A DNA stretch of 64,000 bases from contig NZ_CP030827.1 in assembly GCF_003597675.1 (NCBI RefSeq), positions 2,852,001 to 2,916,000 on the forward strand. The letters run 5' to 3'. The notes below the pieces were generated by a model, which saw only the letters and a list, made by a program, of their open reading frames with translations, was not told the origin of the DNA and searched no databases. The DNA is from Neorhizobium sp. NCHU2750. Its GTDB lineage: Bacteria; Pseudomonadota; Alphaproteobacteria; Rhizobiales; Rhizobiaceae. Position numbers and translations under genes: made by a program. Within the stretch, counting starts at the first letter, position 1; each line of letters starts with the position of its first letter. Shown one piece after another: positions 19,304-26,959 of this stretch.

Positions 19304-20191
19304 TTATTCCGCCGCGAGCGCGGTCATGCCGCCTGAGAAATCAGCGACATAGTCGGACATCCGACGCATGAAGGTCGAAAGCGCTGCAGCGATGATCGGA
19401 AATTCGTCCCGCTTTTCGAGTGTCGTCTCATCAACATAAAGACCACGGTTGATCTCGATCTGCAGGGCATGCAGCCCCCTGACCGGTCGGCCGTAATGCT
19501 CGGTGATGAAGCCCCCGGCATAGGGCTTGTTGCGCACGGCGGTAAAACCCATGTCGTCGAAAAACTGCAGGGCTGCACGCGACAGCTCGGCCGATGCACT
19601 GGTGCCGTAACGATCGCCGATGATGAAATCAGGCCGCACATCCGATCCGGAAAGCCGGATATTGCCAGGCATCGAATGGCAGTCGATCAGTACGCTGAGG
19701 CCAAATCGCGCATGGGTGCGCGCGATCAGCTTCCTGAGGCAGGCATGATAAGGCTTGTAGATGCCCTCGACCCGCGACAACCCCTCGTCCACCGACAGAC
19801 GCTTGCGATAGATTTCCATGTTTTCCGCGACGATCCGCGGGATCGTCCCGAGCCCTCCGGCGACCCGCATCGAACCGATATTGACGTATGGCGGCAGAGG
19901 ACCGTCGAACATCCTGGGATCGAGCTCATAGGGCTCGCGATTGACATCGAGGTAGGCACGCGGAAAGTGTGCGACGAGCAGCGGCGCGCCAAGCTCCGGC
20001 GCATCGGCAAACAACTCGTCGACGTAATGATCGGCCGAACGACGGATGGAAAGCGCGTCCAGATTGCTCTCCGCCAGGAAATCCACAGGATATTGGCTGC
20101 CGCTATGGGGAGAGTTGAAAACGAAGGGAATGGTTTGCAGCGCGGGCTCTCTGACCTCGAAATGCTGGCAATCTCCCGCGGCCTGATCCAT
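19304..20191 (-). CDS. N-formylglutamate amidohydrolase family protein
   Basis: A 295-aa protein of the FGase (PF05013) family, which releases glutamate from N-formylglutamate, the last step of one histidine-degradation route. Family segments visible are FVFNSPHSGSQYP near the N-terminus, DVNREPYELDP, LIDCHSMPG and LQIEINRGLYVDE; these hold the metal-binding His and Glu residues. It is divergent from cpdR. A nearby hut operon is not visible, so a role outside histidine use is possible. Confidence 0.88.
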   Translation of the reverse strand: MDQAAGDCQHFEVREPALQTIPFVFNSPHSGSQYPVDFLAESNLDALSIRRSADHYVDELFADAPELGAPLLVAHFPRAYLDVNREPYELDPRMFDGPLPPYVNIGSMRVAGGLGTIPRIVAENMEIYRKRLSVDEGLSRVEGIYKPYHACLRKLIARTHARFGLSVLIDCHSMPGNIRLSGSDVRPDFIIGDRYGTSASAELSRAALQFFDDMGFTAVRNKPYAGGFITEHYGRPVRGLHALQIEINRGLYVDETTLEKRDEFPIIAAALSTFMRRMSDYVADFSGGMTALAAE

Positions 20192-20293
20192 CCTGCCTTT
20201 ACCATTTCACGAACTAGTCTGACGCGTCATGTTGCCAGTTGCCCGGCGCCAAGTCCATACTATCTATAACCTACCAACACCCTTCCAGGCCGG

Positions 20294-20308
20294 TTAAACG
20301 GAAATTTA
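20294..20308 (+). promoter_or_regulatory. CtrA-box-like site upstream of cpdR
   Basis: TTAA, 7 nt, TTTA: one mismatch from the TTAA-N7-TTAA full site of the master cell-cycle regulator CtrA, 65 nt before the cpdR start. Single near-matches occur by chance, so this is suggestive only. Confidence 0.35.
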
Positions 20309-20372
20309 CCGCAAACAGGCATTGTGGAGTGACCATTACAACCTCTGGCATGCACGGATAGCGGTCTCGAAG

Positions 20373-20738
20373 ATGATACAGAAAATCCTTCTCGCCGAAG
20401 ACGACAACGATATGCGCCGTTTTCTGGTGAAGGCACTGGAAAAGGCGGGATACAAGGTCGCCTCTTTCGATAATGGCGCAAGCGCCTATGACCGGCTCCG
20501 CGAAGAGCCCTTCTCCCTTCTTTTGACCGACATCGTCATGCCGGAAATGGACGGGATCGAGCTTGCCCGCCGGGCGACCGAACTCGACCCGGACCTGAAG
20601 GTGATGTTCATCACCGGTTTTGCAGCGGTCGCGCTCAACTCCGATTCCAAGGCTCCGAAGGATGCCAAGGTCCTGTCCAAGCCCTTCCACCTTCGCGACC
20701 TCGTCGACGAAGTGAACAAGATGCTTGCCGCAGCCTGA
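20373..20738 (+). CDS. cpdR: CpdR cell-cycle response regulator (ClpXP adaptor)
   Basis: A 121-aa stand-alone receiver domain. The start MIQKILLAEDDNDMRRFL matches CpdR; acidic pocket AEDDND, phospho-acceptor Asp in LLLTDIVMPEMDG, conserved FITGFAAVAL and the Lys of LSKPFHLRDL are all present. In Caulobacter and Sinorhizobium, unphosphorylated CpdR binds the N-terminal domain of ClpX and primes ClpXP for cell-cycle substrates. It lies immediately upstream of the tRNA-Val used by the prophage. Confidence 0.93.
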   Translation: MIQKILLAEDDNDMRRFLVKALEKAGYKVASFDNGASAYDRLREEPFSLLLTDIVMPEMDGIELARRATELDPDLKVMFITGFAAVALNSDSKAPKDAKVLSKPFHLRDLVDEVNKMLAAA

Positions 20739-20761
20739 TTCAATCGGCTGATTCTTTTGAG

Positions 20762-20793
20762 AAATCCGGCCCCGCCAGACGGAGGCCGGATTT
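20762..20793 (+). terminator. Terminator after cpdR
   Basis: A 10-bp perfect inverted repeat (AAATCCGGCC with GGCCGGATTT) shortly after the cpdR stop, with a moderately T-rich 3' side. Confidence 0.75.
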
Positions 20794-20925
20794 ATTCGGG
20801 GCCAAGGCTGGCAATCCACAGCCGCAAAATCCCGGAAATGTGGGGCCTTCAAAAAAGCTTCGCATTTCTTCCAAAAAACCAGTTGACGGCCCGACCACTC
20901 TATGGTCTATGCGCCGACATCGGAT

Positions 20926-21000
<75 letters not shown>

Positions 21001-21016
21001 TTCCGATACTCGCAAG

Positions 21017-21039
21017 GCCCTGTTAACGCAGGGCTTTTT
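21017..21039 (+). terminator. Phage-borne terminator downstream of tRNA-Val
   Basis: GCCCTG, TTAACG, CAGGGC followed by five T, 17 nt after the tRNA end. It lies inside the phage, so the phage brings a substitute for the host terminator that integration displaces to the far side (see 60016-60036). The remaining ~110 nt to the first phage gene show no further feature. Confidence 0.85.
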
Positions 21040-21152
21040 GCTTTTCTGGGGCTATCAAGACCCCTCACCTACCCCCTCGCAGCGCCCATTGAAAACGTTG
21101 AGCAACCCGCTACGCTCCCCTCACCTAAAAATCACTTTCGGAGGGGTTTCGC

Positions 21153-21335
21153 ATGAGTCGCGGTGCATTCCGGCAGGCCGATCTTGAGAGGATTTTCCGA
21201 GCCGCCAAGACGGTTGGATCAATAGTAAAGATCGATCTCCGAACGCTGGTCGTTACCGTCATTGCCAGGGAAGAAGCAGAGCCTGATCCCTTGACGGACT
21301 TGGCACCCGACGGGAAAGATAACTTTGACGATTAG
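21153..21335 (+). CDS. Small conserved rhizobial phage protein
   Basis: A 60-aa protein preceded by GGAGG. It begins MSRGAFRQADLERIFRAAK and continues with a predicted beta strand (SIVKIDLRTLVVTVIA) and an acidic tail. The helix-then-strand plan resembles the 56-aa protein next to the integrase (58694-58864), and similar short proteins are common beside integrases in Rhizobiales. Function unknown. Confidence 0.75.
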   Translation: MSRGAFRQADLERIFRAAKTVGSIVKIDLRTLVVTVIAREEAEPDPLTDLAPDGKDNFDD

Positions 21336-21346
21336 CGCGAGATGGA

Positions 21347-22000
21347 ATGGTGCCCGACGAGGAATACAATCCCCTAATCGAACTCGCCAAAGCACTTGCC
21401 CGCCGTCAGGCGAGGATAGATGCTGAGGAGGAATCGAACGGGAGGGATAGGATGGACGGTCCTGCAGGGGGAAGAGGAAAATGGTCGGAAGCTGGCGTTC
21501 CTAAAAAAGGTTGGGAGTGCATCAACGTCGAGGATCTAGGCGAGCCGGCGAAGCGGTGCGAGATGTGCGAGGCAGTCGAAATCCGCTACGTTCACTACAT
21601 GGTCAATACACGATACGACGGGCAGCTTGCTTGCGGCGTAGTTTGCGCTGGTCATATGGAAGAGGATTTGGCAGGAGCCGAGGTCCGTGACAAATCAATG
21701 CGTAGCGATGCCGCAAAGCGGAAACGCTTTCCTACCCTAAAGAGCTGGGGGTTAAGTCAAAAGCAAAATCCGACCCTCAAGAAGGGGCCATTCACTATTA
21801 CTGTTTTTCAAAGAGGGAAATATTGGCGAGCGGTTGTTAACACCCGAGGCGTAGACAAACCGCTGTATACTCGCGATGTGTTCTCAACCAAGGAGGAAGC
21901 GCAACGCGCCGCGTTCGACACGCTCATCGTTGCGGAGCAACGGGCGAAGAAAAACCGTCGAACCGCCCCTCTTGCAGATGATTTCGATCTAGAGTTCTAA
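21347..22000 (+). CDS. Zinc-binding hypothetical phage protein
   Basis: A 217-aa protein with a four-cysteine cluster in the middle: CEMCEAVEIRYVHYM followed by CGVVC, likely a zinc site. The surrounding GWECINVEDLG and HMEEDLAG segments are recurrent in phage and mobile-element proteins of unknown role. The C-terminal third (GPFTITVFQRGKYWRAVVN) has an AP2-like beta-sheet look. It lies between the first small gene and the nuclease-like gene, all rightward with gaps under 12 bp. Confidence 0.7.
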   Translation: MVPDEEYNPLIELAKALARRQARIDAEEESNGRDRMDGPAGGRGKWSEAGVPKKGWECINVEDLGEPAKRCEMCEAVEIRYVHYMVNTRYDGQLACGVVCAGHMEEDLAGAEVRDKSMRSDAAKRKRFPTLKSWGLSQKQNPTLKKGPFTITVFQRGKYWRAVVNTRGVDKPLYTRDVFSTKEEAQRAAFDTLIVAEQRAKKNRRTAPLADDFDLEF

Positions 22001-22007
22001 CGTCTGA

Positions 22008-22406
22008 ATGTTGAGTACGCTTCTCATCTGCGCTTCGCTGTTCGTAATCGACGGCGATACCGTGAAGTGCCAGCCCGGCGGTCAGAACCTTCGCCTGCTT
22101 GGCGGTGGCGTCGTGAACGAGTGGGGGATAGACACGCCTGAGATCGGCAGTCACGCCCGATGCACGAAGGAACGCAAGCTGGCACTGATCGCCAATAAGC
22201 GCTTGCGGGATATCATTGAGGGGAAAGATATCAGGATCGAGGTGAAAGGCCACGACCGGACGCCGAGCAAAAGGCCACTTGTGAACCTCTATCTGCCCGA
22301 TGGGCGCGAGGTTGGCCAAATCCTAATCAAGGAAGGGACGGCCCGAGCATGGCGCCCGGGCATCAGGAACGATTGGTGCAGCGGCCAGCAAGGTAACGGT
22401 CGATGA
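22008..22406 (+). CDS. Thermonuclease (SNase-like) family protein
   Basis: A 132-aa protein with the SNase core: FVIDGDTVKC (Ca-binding Asp region), LRLLGG, GIDTPEIGSHARC, a helix ERKLALIANKRLRDII and the late REVGQILIKEGTARAW. The usual DRYGR loop is altered to DRTPSKRP, so activity is uncertain. A short hydrophobic N-terminus (MLSTLLICASLFV) may be a signal or simply the first strand. The gene converges with the two-TM protein, with 3 bp between the stops. Confidence 0.75.
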   Translation: MLSTLLICASLFVIDGDTVKCQPGGQNLRLLGGGVVNEWGIDTPEIGSHARCTKERKLALIANKRLRDIIEGKDIRIEVKGHDRTPSKRPLVNLYLPDGREVGQILIKEGTARAWRPGIRNDWCSGQQGNGR

Positions 22407-22409
22407 TGA

Positions 22410-22877
22410 TCAGTTTCCTTGTGCGGCTTTAAATACCTCGAGCAGGTGCTGGAGATGAGGAGGAAGCATTTCGTCCTTGTTACGGTCTCCATGCGTTCTG
22501 AATAGCCCAGCGAGGATCTTGATTATTATTATGACGCTCGATGAAATGACCGCCACGATCAATCCCACTCGGCCGTAATTACCAATCAAAATGAAGAACC
22601 ATTGATGGTAAAAGAGCATGCAGACCAAAAGAAGGTTGACAAACAGGACGTAGACCAGTGCGCATGTGACCATCAGCTTACGAAGCTTGCTTATCGTCGA
22701 AGCCTCGCTTCGCAGGTCTGAGACGTAATCGCGCACCTCGTTAATGAGATCCGACTGCAGACCTTTTTGCTCGAGAAGCAGCTCTACTGCAGGCCATTTC
22801 TCAAGGATCATAGAGACTTTGTCTTGTCCCTGTCCATGCGATGGCTCTCCGAGCGGGTTTTCACCGGTGATAGCCAT
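22410..22877 (-). CDS. Two-TM membrane protein, candidate toxin partner of PanA
   Basis: A 155-aa protein: a soluble N-terminal third (helical, about 20-65), two transmembrane helices (about 69-90 and 98-118, LVYVLFVNLLLVCMLFY and VGLIVAVISSSVIIIIKIL), and a charged C-terminal tail. It follows the Panacea-domain gene directly: the stop of that gene is adjacent to this start. In Panacea toxin-antitoxin operons the partner is the toxin, and some characterised ones act on membranes. I do not recognise the family, so toxicity is inference. Confidence 0.7.
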   Translation of the reverse strand: MAITGENPLGEPSHGQGQDKVSMILEKWPAVELLLEQKGLQSDLINEVRDYVSDLRSEASTISKLRKLMVTCALVYVLFVNLLLVCMLFYHQWFFILIGNYGRVGLIVAVISSSVIIIIKILAGLFRTHGDRNKDEMLPPHLQHLLEVFKAAQGN

Positions 22878-23381
22878 TTAGATGCTCGCAATGCCGCGCT
22901 GCTTCGCGAGAGATCTATAGTGCTCTTTCATCCCTGATTCCGGTATCTCTGAATAGGCTCCAGTAGAGTTAAATGCCTTTTCCCACGGCCCGCCGTCCTG
23001 ATGGGTAATACGGGAAAGCTCGAAGGCGTGCTTCTTGCCGTAACTCTTGAGAACTGCATCCACCACACGCTTTTGATAGTCGGTCAGACTTGGATAAAAC
23101 TGGGCTCCAGTAAGACGATCGGTCACTCTGTCCGTCACAGGGTTTCCACCAAAATGGTTGAGAGCTCGGTAGACCTGCGGATACACGGGTCCATACTGCC
23201 AGGCCTGAGGCGTTTGCTCCACCAAAGGTGTATCACTGAACGCCAGGGACCAGCCGTGCGAAAGGTAGACCAGCTTCAGGAGCTGCATAATAGTGAGCTT
23301 TTCGACGCCTAACGCCGGCGCACGATCCAGTATGTAATTGGCAACCGCACGGGCGTCTTGCGACCGCTCCGGCGCGGTCAT
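22878..23381 (-). CDS. Panacea (DUF4065) domain protein, likely antitoxin PanA
   Basis: A 167-aa protein that is almost entirely a Panacea/DUF4065 domain (SocA/GepA-like): VANYILDRA, LTIMQLLKLVYLSHGWSLA, QAWQYGPVYPQVYRAL and the C-terminal TDYQKRVVDAVLKSYG segment are diagnostic. Panacea proteins act as antitoxins for many unrelated toxins; Caulobacter SocA also delivers its toxin to ClpXP. It is first in a two-gene leftward operon near attL, with about 165 bp of non-coding DNA before it that holds a CGCTGC/GCAGCG dyad (23509-23531). Confidence 0.88.
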   Translation of the reverse strand: MTAPERSQDARAVANYILDRAPALGVEKLTIMQLLKLVYLSHGWSLAFSDTPLVEQTPQAWQYGPVYPQVYRALNHFGGNPVTDRVTDRLTGAQFYPSLTDYQKRVVDAVLKSYGKKHAFELSRITHQDGGPWEKAFNSTGAYSEIPESGMKEHYRSLAKQRGIASI

Positions 23382-23548
23382 GTTCGGTTCCTTCGATACA
23401 GAGTAATCATGGAAGCTCCGACGTTAACGAGAGTTTTGCTCGCCTTAGCACCGGCGACTAACATAAAGATAGTTGATTCTCGTAAAGTTCACAGTGCAAG
23501 ACTTGACACGCTGCCTAAACGTCGTGCAGCGACAAGAGAAATTCTTAT

Positions 23549-24250
23549 TCATTTTGCTGGCGTGAATCCCTTTTTCTCAGCTTCGCCGACCGTTCGGAAG
23601 CACCATTCAGGCGACATCATCGCCCGGTATTGGCTGTCGGCAACGTGATACTTCCGGTTTTCAGACCCCCATATCTGCCGATCAGGAGGGCAGACAGGCC
23701 GATCGGCAAAAGCACCTCGGATTGATCGCCAGTAGACCGCCTGCTCTTGCGGCACAGTCTTACGGCCGGCGAAGAATGATCCGACAGCAACCGCCACAAT
23801 CAGCAGCACAATCATAATGAGGTTCGGCATCTTCACGCCCGACGGCGTCCTGTCAGGGCTGAGGGCCATCATCGCAAAGCCTACCGAACAAACGGCGCGA
23901 CCAAATCCAGATATCGACGTCCCAAGCCATGATTGCGGCTGATCGGCCAGCACCCACAGGAAACCAAACATTCCTATGAAGCAGGAGCCACCTGCTATCA
24001 GCGTGGCCCCATAGAGTGAGATATGGCTGTTCTCTCCGCCCTCCCCGCTATCTCGTCGGCCATTGACGACGACGTCGAAGGCATGCGGCGCATACCGCAA
24101 GAACATCCATGCGCTCGATAGTAGCAGCGCGAGAGAGGCGGCGCTGGAAACATACGGGTTTGGGGTGATGGCTCCAGCGAGCCAGTAAATCGCGTTCGCT
24201 ACCAGCGTCCAAAAGACGAGCTGGTTACCTTTCAGTCTTGCCACCATCAT
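23549..24250 (-). CDS. Multi-pass membrane protein with C-terminal cysteine module
   Basis: A 233-aa protein with about five hydrophobic helices (residues ~10-50, ~80-105, ~117-135 and ~145-165). The last ~50 residues are soluble and carry VCPPDRQIWG, KYHVADSQYRAMMSPEWCF and EAEKKGFTPAK. This Cys...Tyr-His...Glu-Trp-Cys-Phe...Glu-Ala pattern resembles the small module found at the C-terminus of many secreted thermonuclease-like proteins, probably a redox- or metal-held fold. It overlaps the upstream 68-aa gene by 26 nt. Function unknown. Confidence 0.7.
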   Translation of the reverse strand: MMVARLKGNQLVFWTLVANAIYWLAGAITPNPYVSSAASLALLLSSAWMFLRYAPHAFDVVVNGRRDSGEGGENSHISLYGATLIAGGSCFIGMFGFLWVLADQPQSWLGTSISGFGRAVCSVGFAMMALSPDRTPSGVKMPNLIMIVLLIVAVAVGSFFAGRKTVPQEQAVYWRSIRGAFADRPVCPPDRQIWGSENRKYHVADSQYRAMMSPEWCFRTVGEAEKKGFTPAK

Positions 24251-24431
24251 TCTCCATTAAGAGGCGCATCATCCCCGACATGTTCCGGAGCGCGCGGTCT
24301 CCTGAATCGATGGCGACGGAATTGTATCGGGTCTTTTCCTGAGCCTCGGATATCGTTTGGCTCATTTCCGCCAGCCGGTGTTGCTCCGGGTGACCTCTAA
24401 TGATCCGCGAAAGGATGCCTGATAACGTCAT
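24225..24431 (-). CDS. Small helical phage protein
   Basis: A 68-aa mainly helical protein (AEMSQTISEAQEKTRYNSVA) without membrane segments. It starts within the stop of the upstream gene (ATGA overlap) and overlaps the downstream membrane protein, so the three are translationally coupled. I do not recognise a family. Confidence 0.65.
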   Translation of the reverse strand: MTLSGILSRIIRGHPEQHRLAEMSQTISEAQEKTRYNSVAIDSGDRALRNMSGMMRLLMENDGGKTER

Positions 24432-24700
24432 GCTCTCCCCCTATCTCGCAGGATCTCGATAGTGGTCTTCATGAGGTCGGCCTGATCCTCCATCTGATTT
24501 TTCATGACCTCGGACATGCCCGACCATTTCACCGCGTCGTCTTTGTGCGACGTCACGGCATCCATCAGTTTGTCCTGGACCGAAAAAAGCCTCTTGGTCA
24601 CGAAGACCAGCGCCGCCATCGTGAGCAGCAGCACGGCACCGACGACGCCGACGTCGATAAGGCTCTTGCCCGCGCTGATGGCTGTTTCATCTGGCAGCAA
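24428..24700 (-). CDS. Small single-TM phage protein with coiled-coil tail
   Basis: A 90-aa protein starting at a TTG with AAGGA upstream. One transmembrane helix (about 17-38, VGVVGAVLLLTMAALVFV) is followed by an amphipathic helix (about 45-88). Size and layout resemble inner-membrane spanin-like proteins, but the position after the terminator and away from the endolysin makes this uncertain. First gene of a three-gene overlapping set. Confidence 0.65.
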   Translation of the reverse strand: MLPDETAISAGKSLIDVGVVGAVLLLTMAALVFVTKRLFSVQDKLMDAVTSHKDDAVKWSGMSEVMKNQMEDQADLMKTTIEILRDRGRA

Positions 24701-24720
24701 CGGAATTCCTTTCAGGCATG

Positions 24721-24743
24721 AAAAAGCCGCCCAGAAGAGCGGC
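24721..24743 (-). terminator. Intrinsic terminator after the SGNH hydrolase gene
   Basis: On the minus strand GCCGC pairs with GCGGC and is followed by five T. It ends the lysis/SGNH transcript; the three small membrane genes beyond it need read-through or their own promoter. Confidence 0.75.
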
Positions 24744-24750
24744 CGAAGAT

Positions 24751-24814
24751 TGCGCAGAAACGCGCAGATTTACGCAGAAATGCGCAGGCGACTTTCCCTC
24801 AAAAACGAGGGAAA
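24751..24814. repeat. Short GCGCAG repeats and a hairpin
   Basis: Four copies of (G)CGCAG separated by 4-6 A/T-rich bases (24752-24787), then TTTCCCTC-6 nt-GAGGGAAA (24793-24814). The stretch 24701-24863 has no gene. Confidence 0.55.
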
Positions 24815-24863
24815 GGTAGCAGCTTTTGATTTCCGGGCGGTGGCTCCACAGACTGCCTGAAGC

Positions 24864-26429
24864 TCATCGTGTGATGAGCGCGGGGTTCACGACGCCCGTA
24901 TTTTTCAGCCAGACATTTCCGGGCGGTGTCAGATGCAATCCGTCAGTCGTGAAAAATCCACCCGCCGTTATCGTCGTGCTGGCGACCGCGCTAGCTGGTC
25001 GAGTGCCAAGCGTATATGTGCAAGTTGCGGTGCAAACACCCAAACTCGTTACGTTCGTTCCGTAACCGGCGATAAACGTTCCCGGTGCAACGTTCGTGCC
25101 GACGATAGACGAGCCGATAGGCAAGGTGCAAACCGTGCAAGCGGTGATCGTCAATATTCCCGGTGTTGCGACCGAAATACTTCCTGTCCCGCTGAACACT
25201 GGCGACAAAGCCGTCGCGTATGGATTTGGCGCAACCGGCCAAATATTCGAGCGCGTCGGATCAATCGCCCATGCAATATCAAAGACGCCTTTTTCGCCAG
25301 CAATACCCGCGCGCACCAACTGATTGAATGCAGCAATTTTCGCGTTGGGCGTTGACTGATTTGCAAGCGTGGTGAAATTATCGGTTGATAAAAGCGACGG
25401 TTCAATTGTCGTGCCAAAACCGATCAGACCGGGGTAGAGCGCCGCAATAGAAGCGCGATTTGCAGCGCACTGAGCGGCGGTCGTTGCTGTCGCCAGATCG
25501 TTGATGCAATAATTGTCGATGAAGTGCGAAAAATAGGTCGAGACAAACGCGTCTCGAAATGTCCGCGCATTCGCCAAATATTGCGCCGAAAGAGACGCAC
25601 CGATACCGAGATTTGAATATCCGAACGCGGGGCCGATAGAGCGCGCCACGTTGCCGATGTCGCCGGTATAATCTGTCGCGTAATCGACACCGCCTTGAAT
25701 TTTGCTGTCACCAATCAAAACGACTGACGGTCGTGTTGTAATCGAGGCAATACCAAGGGGGAATACAGTGTATGATCCGCACTGATTATTTGCAAAGCTT
25801 CCGCTTGTCAGCATGTCGGTGACGGAAAGATTTCCGGTTGTCCAGCAATCCGGCGCAGCGTCCTGATCGGGAATACTTTGCGGGCTGATCTGAGTGAAAA
25901 TAGCGCCGCTTGCGTTGGTCTGGAGCATTCGCACATAGAAGCGGGAGTTAATCGGGATCGTTAAGCCGCTGCACTGGATGGTATTCAGGCCGATCGTAGT
26001 TGCGATGGTGCGCGGCCCGGTCCCGCAAAGGGTGTAGTTCGAACCGACATTGCACCGCGTAAAATCGCCAACGCAGATAGAAGCGCCGAGAGTTCCCGGT
26101 CCTGTCGTTACCTCCCCCGCCCCGTTGGTGACATAGAAGTTTCCGAAGATCACGACAGGGTCGACCATGCGGTCACGCGACCAGTGCATGGTCTGCGACA
26201 TCGTGCCAGAGTTGGCGCCGAGTGATTGATACGCAATTCGCCCGCGTGTCGCGGTGACACCGAGATACGGCGTCGTCACGGCCATTTTGCCGACATAGCC
26301 GTTGGCATCATGGCCAACGACGTTCGTCAGGTTCCGGGCGGGGAGCTGGTCGATTTGCAAGGTCTGGGCAGTCGCCAGAGACGCAAGCGACAATAGGCAC
26401 AACAGCCCATAGAAAAATCGGCGGATCAT
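24864..26429 (-). CDS. Secreted SGNH-type hydrolase encoded by the phage
   Basis: A 521-aa protein with a clear signal peptide (MIRRFFYGLLCLLSLASLATA) from the ATG at 26429, which overlaps the stop of the upstream small gene (ATGA). The SGNH blocks are present: VVLIGDSKIQGGVDY (catalytic Ser), Gly in NLGIGASLS, Asn in NYCINDLA and the Asp-His pair in DGLHLTPPGN. The N-terminal ~230 residues and an insert near 420-490 rich in Cys, Thr and Gly are beta-rich and unassigned. An esterase or deacetylase on envelope polysaccharide is likely; the signal peptide points to secretion from the host cell rather than plain virion assembly. Confidence 0.8.
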   Translation of the reverse strand: MIRRFFYGLLCLLSLASLATAQTLQIDQLPARNLTNVVGHDANGYVGKMAVTTPYLGVTATRGRIAYQSLGANSGTMSQTMHWSRDRMVDPVVIFGNFYVTNGAGEVTTGPGTLGASICVGDFTRCNVGSNYTLCGTGPRTIATTIGLNTIQCSGLTIPINSRFYVRMLQTNASGAIFTQISPQSIPDQDAAPDCWTTGNLSVTDMLTSGSFANNQCGSYTVFPLGIASITTRPSVVLIGDSKIQGGVDYATDYTGDIGNVARSIGPAFGYSNLGIGASLSAQYLANARTFRDAFVSTYFSHFIDNYCINDLATATTAAQCAANRASIAALYPGLIGFGTTIEPSLLSTDNFTTLANQSTPNAKIAAFNQLVRAGIAGEKGVFDIAWAIDPTRSNIWPVAPNPYATALSPVFSGTGSISVATPGILTITACTVCTLPIGSSIVGTNVAPGTFIAGYGTNVTSLGVCTATCTYTLGTRPASAVASTTITAGGFFTTDGLHLTPPGNVWLKNTGVVNPALITR

Positions 26430-26602
26430 GGTGCAGTCTTTCCTGTAAGGGGGGAAGTGGTGCCGTCCGGGCCTTTGCCAGTCAACGTGATGTAGGAGCC
26501 GTCCGGCTGCTTGCCGGTCAGAGTGGAGTAGCCAGCAGGCGGCGCTATTCCACCGCCCTGGCCCATGGGTCGCGAAAGCGAAAGAGAAATACCGATCTCC
26601 AT
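26426..26602 (-). CDS. Small Gly/Pro-rich phage protein
   Basis: A 58-aa frame starting MEIGISLSLSRPMG, preceded by GGGGAG 7 nt upstream and overlapping the next gene by ATGA. It contains a short internal repeat, LTGKQPDGSYI / LTGKGPDGTTS, with a third partial copy. It fills the only gap between the holin-like and SGNH genes, and both junctions are tight, so translation is likely. Function unknown. Confidence 0.7.
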   Translation of the reverse strand: MEIGISLSLSRPMGQGGGIAPPAGYSTLTGKQPDGSYITLTGKGPDGTTSPLTGKTAP

Positions 26603-26605
26603 TGA

Positions 26606-26959
26606 TCAGCTCCCCAGTGGCTTCTTTGCGACCCATCGGCCATAGAGAGCGAGGGCACCACCGATCAGCGGAGCGCTGGCAAGCACAAGGTCGATGATCT
26701 GGCCCTGCAGCTCAGACGGGAAGGCATAACCGAACAGGCTGAGGAGGCCGGCCACCAAGGCGAGGATCGACCCCAGCGTCACGCGGGACTGATACCAGGG
26801 CTCAGAATTGGTGACGTGGGCCACCACCGGCGCAACCTCCGTCAGCACCTTGGACGTGACCGCGCTAACATCGGCGCGATCAGTCGACAGCTCGGGATCG
26901 CTGGCGGCCTTGGCAACACCTTTGACGATGGCGGTACGGACGAGATCAACGGCTGACAT
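26606..26959 (-). CDS. Holin-like membrane protein
   Basis: A 117-aa protein (start MSAVDLVRTAIVKG at 26959) with a soluble N-terminal half and two C-terminal transmembrane segments (about 64-82, GSILALVAGLLSLFGYAF, and 90-108, DLVLASAPLIGGALALY) and a basic tail. Size, topology and location two genes after the endolysin fit a holin. It overlaps the upstream lipoprotein gene by 14 nt. Confidence 0.7.
   Translation of the reverse strand: MSAVDLVRTAIVKGVAKAASDPELSTDRADVSAVTSKVLTEVAPVVAHVTNSEPWYQSRVTLGSILALVAGLLSLFGYAFPSELQGQIIDLVLASAPLIGGALALYGRWVAKKPLGS

Noticed and set aside
22289..22492. 67-codon minus-strand frame bridging the nuclease-like and two-TM genes
   Set aside because: Overlaps two better frames and shows no SD or domain.
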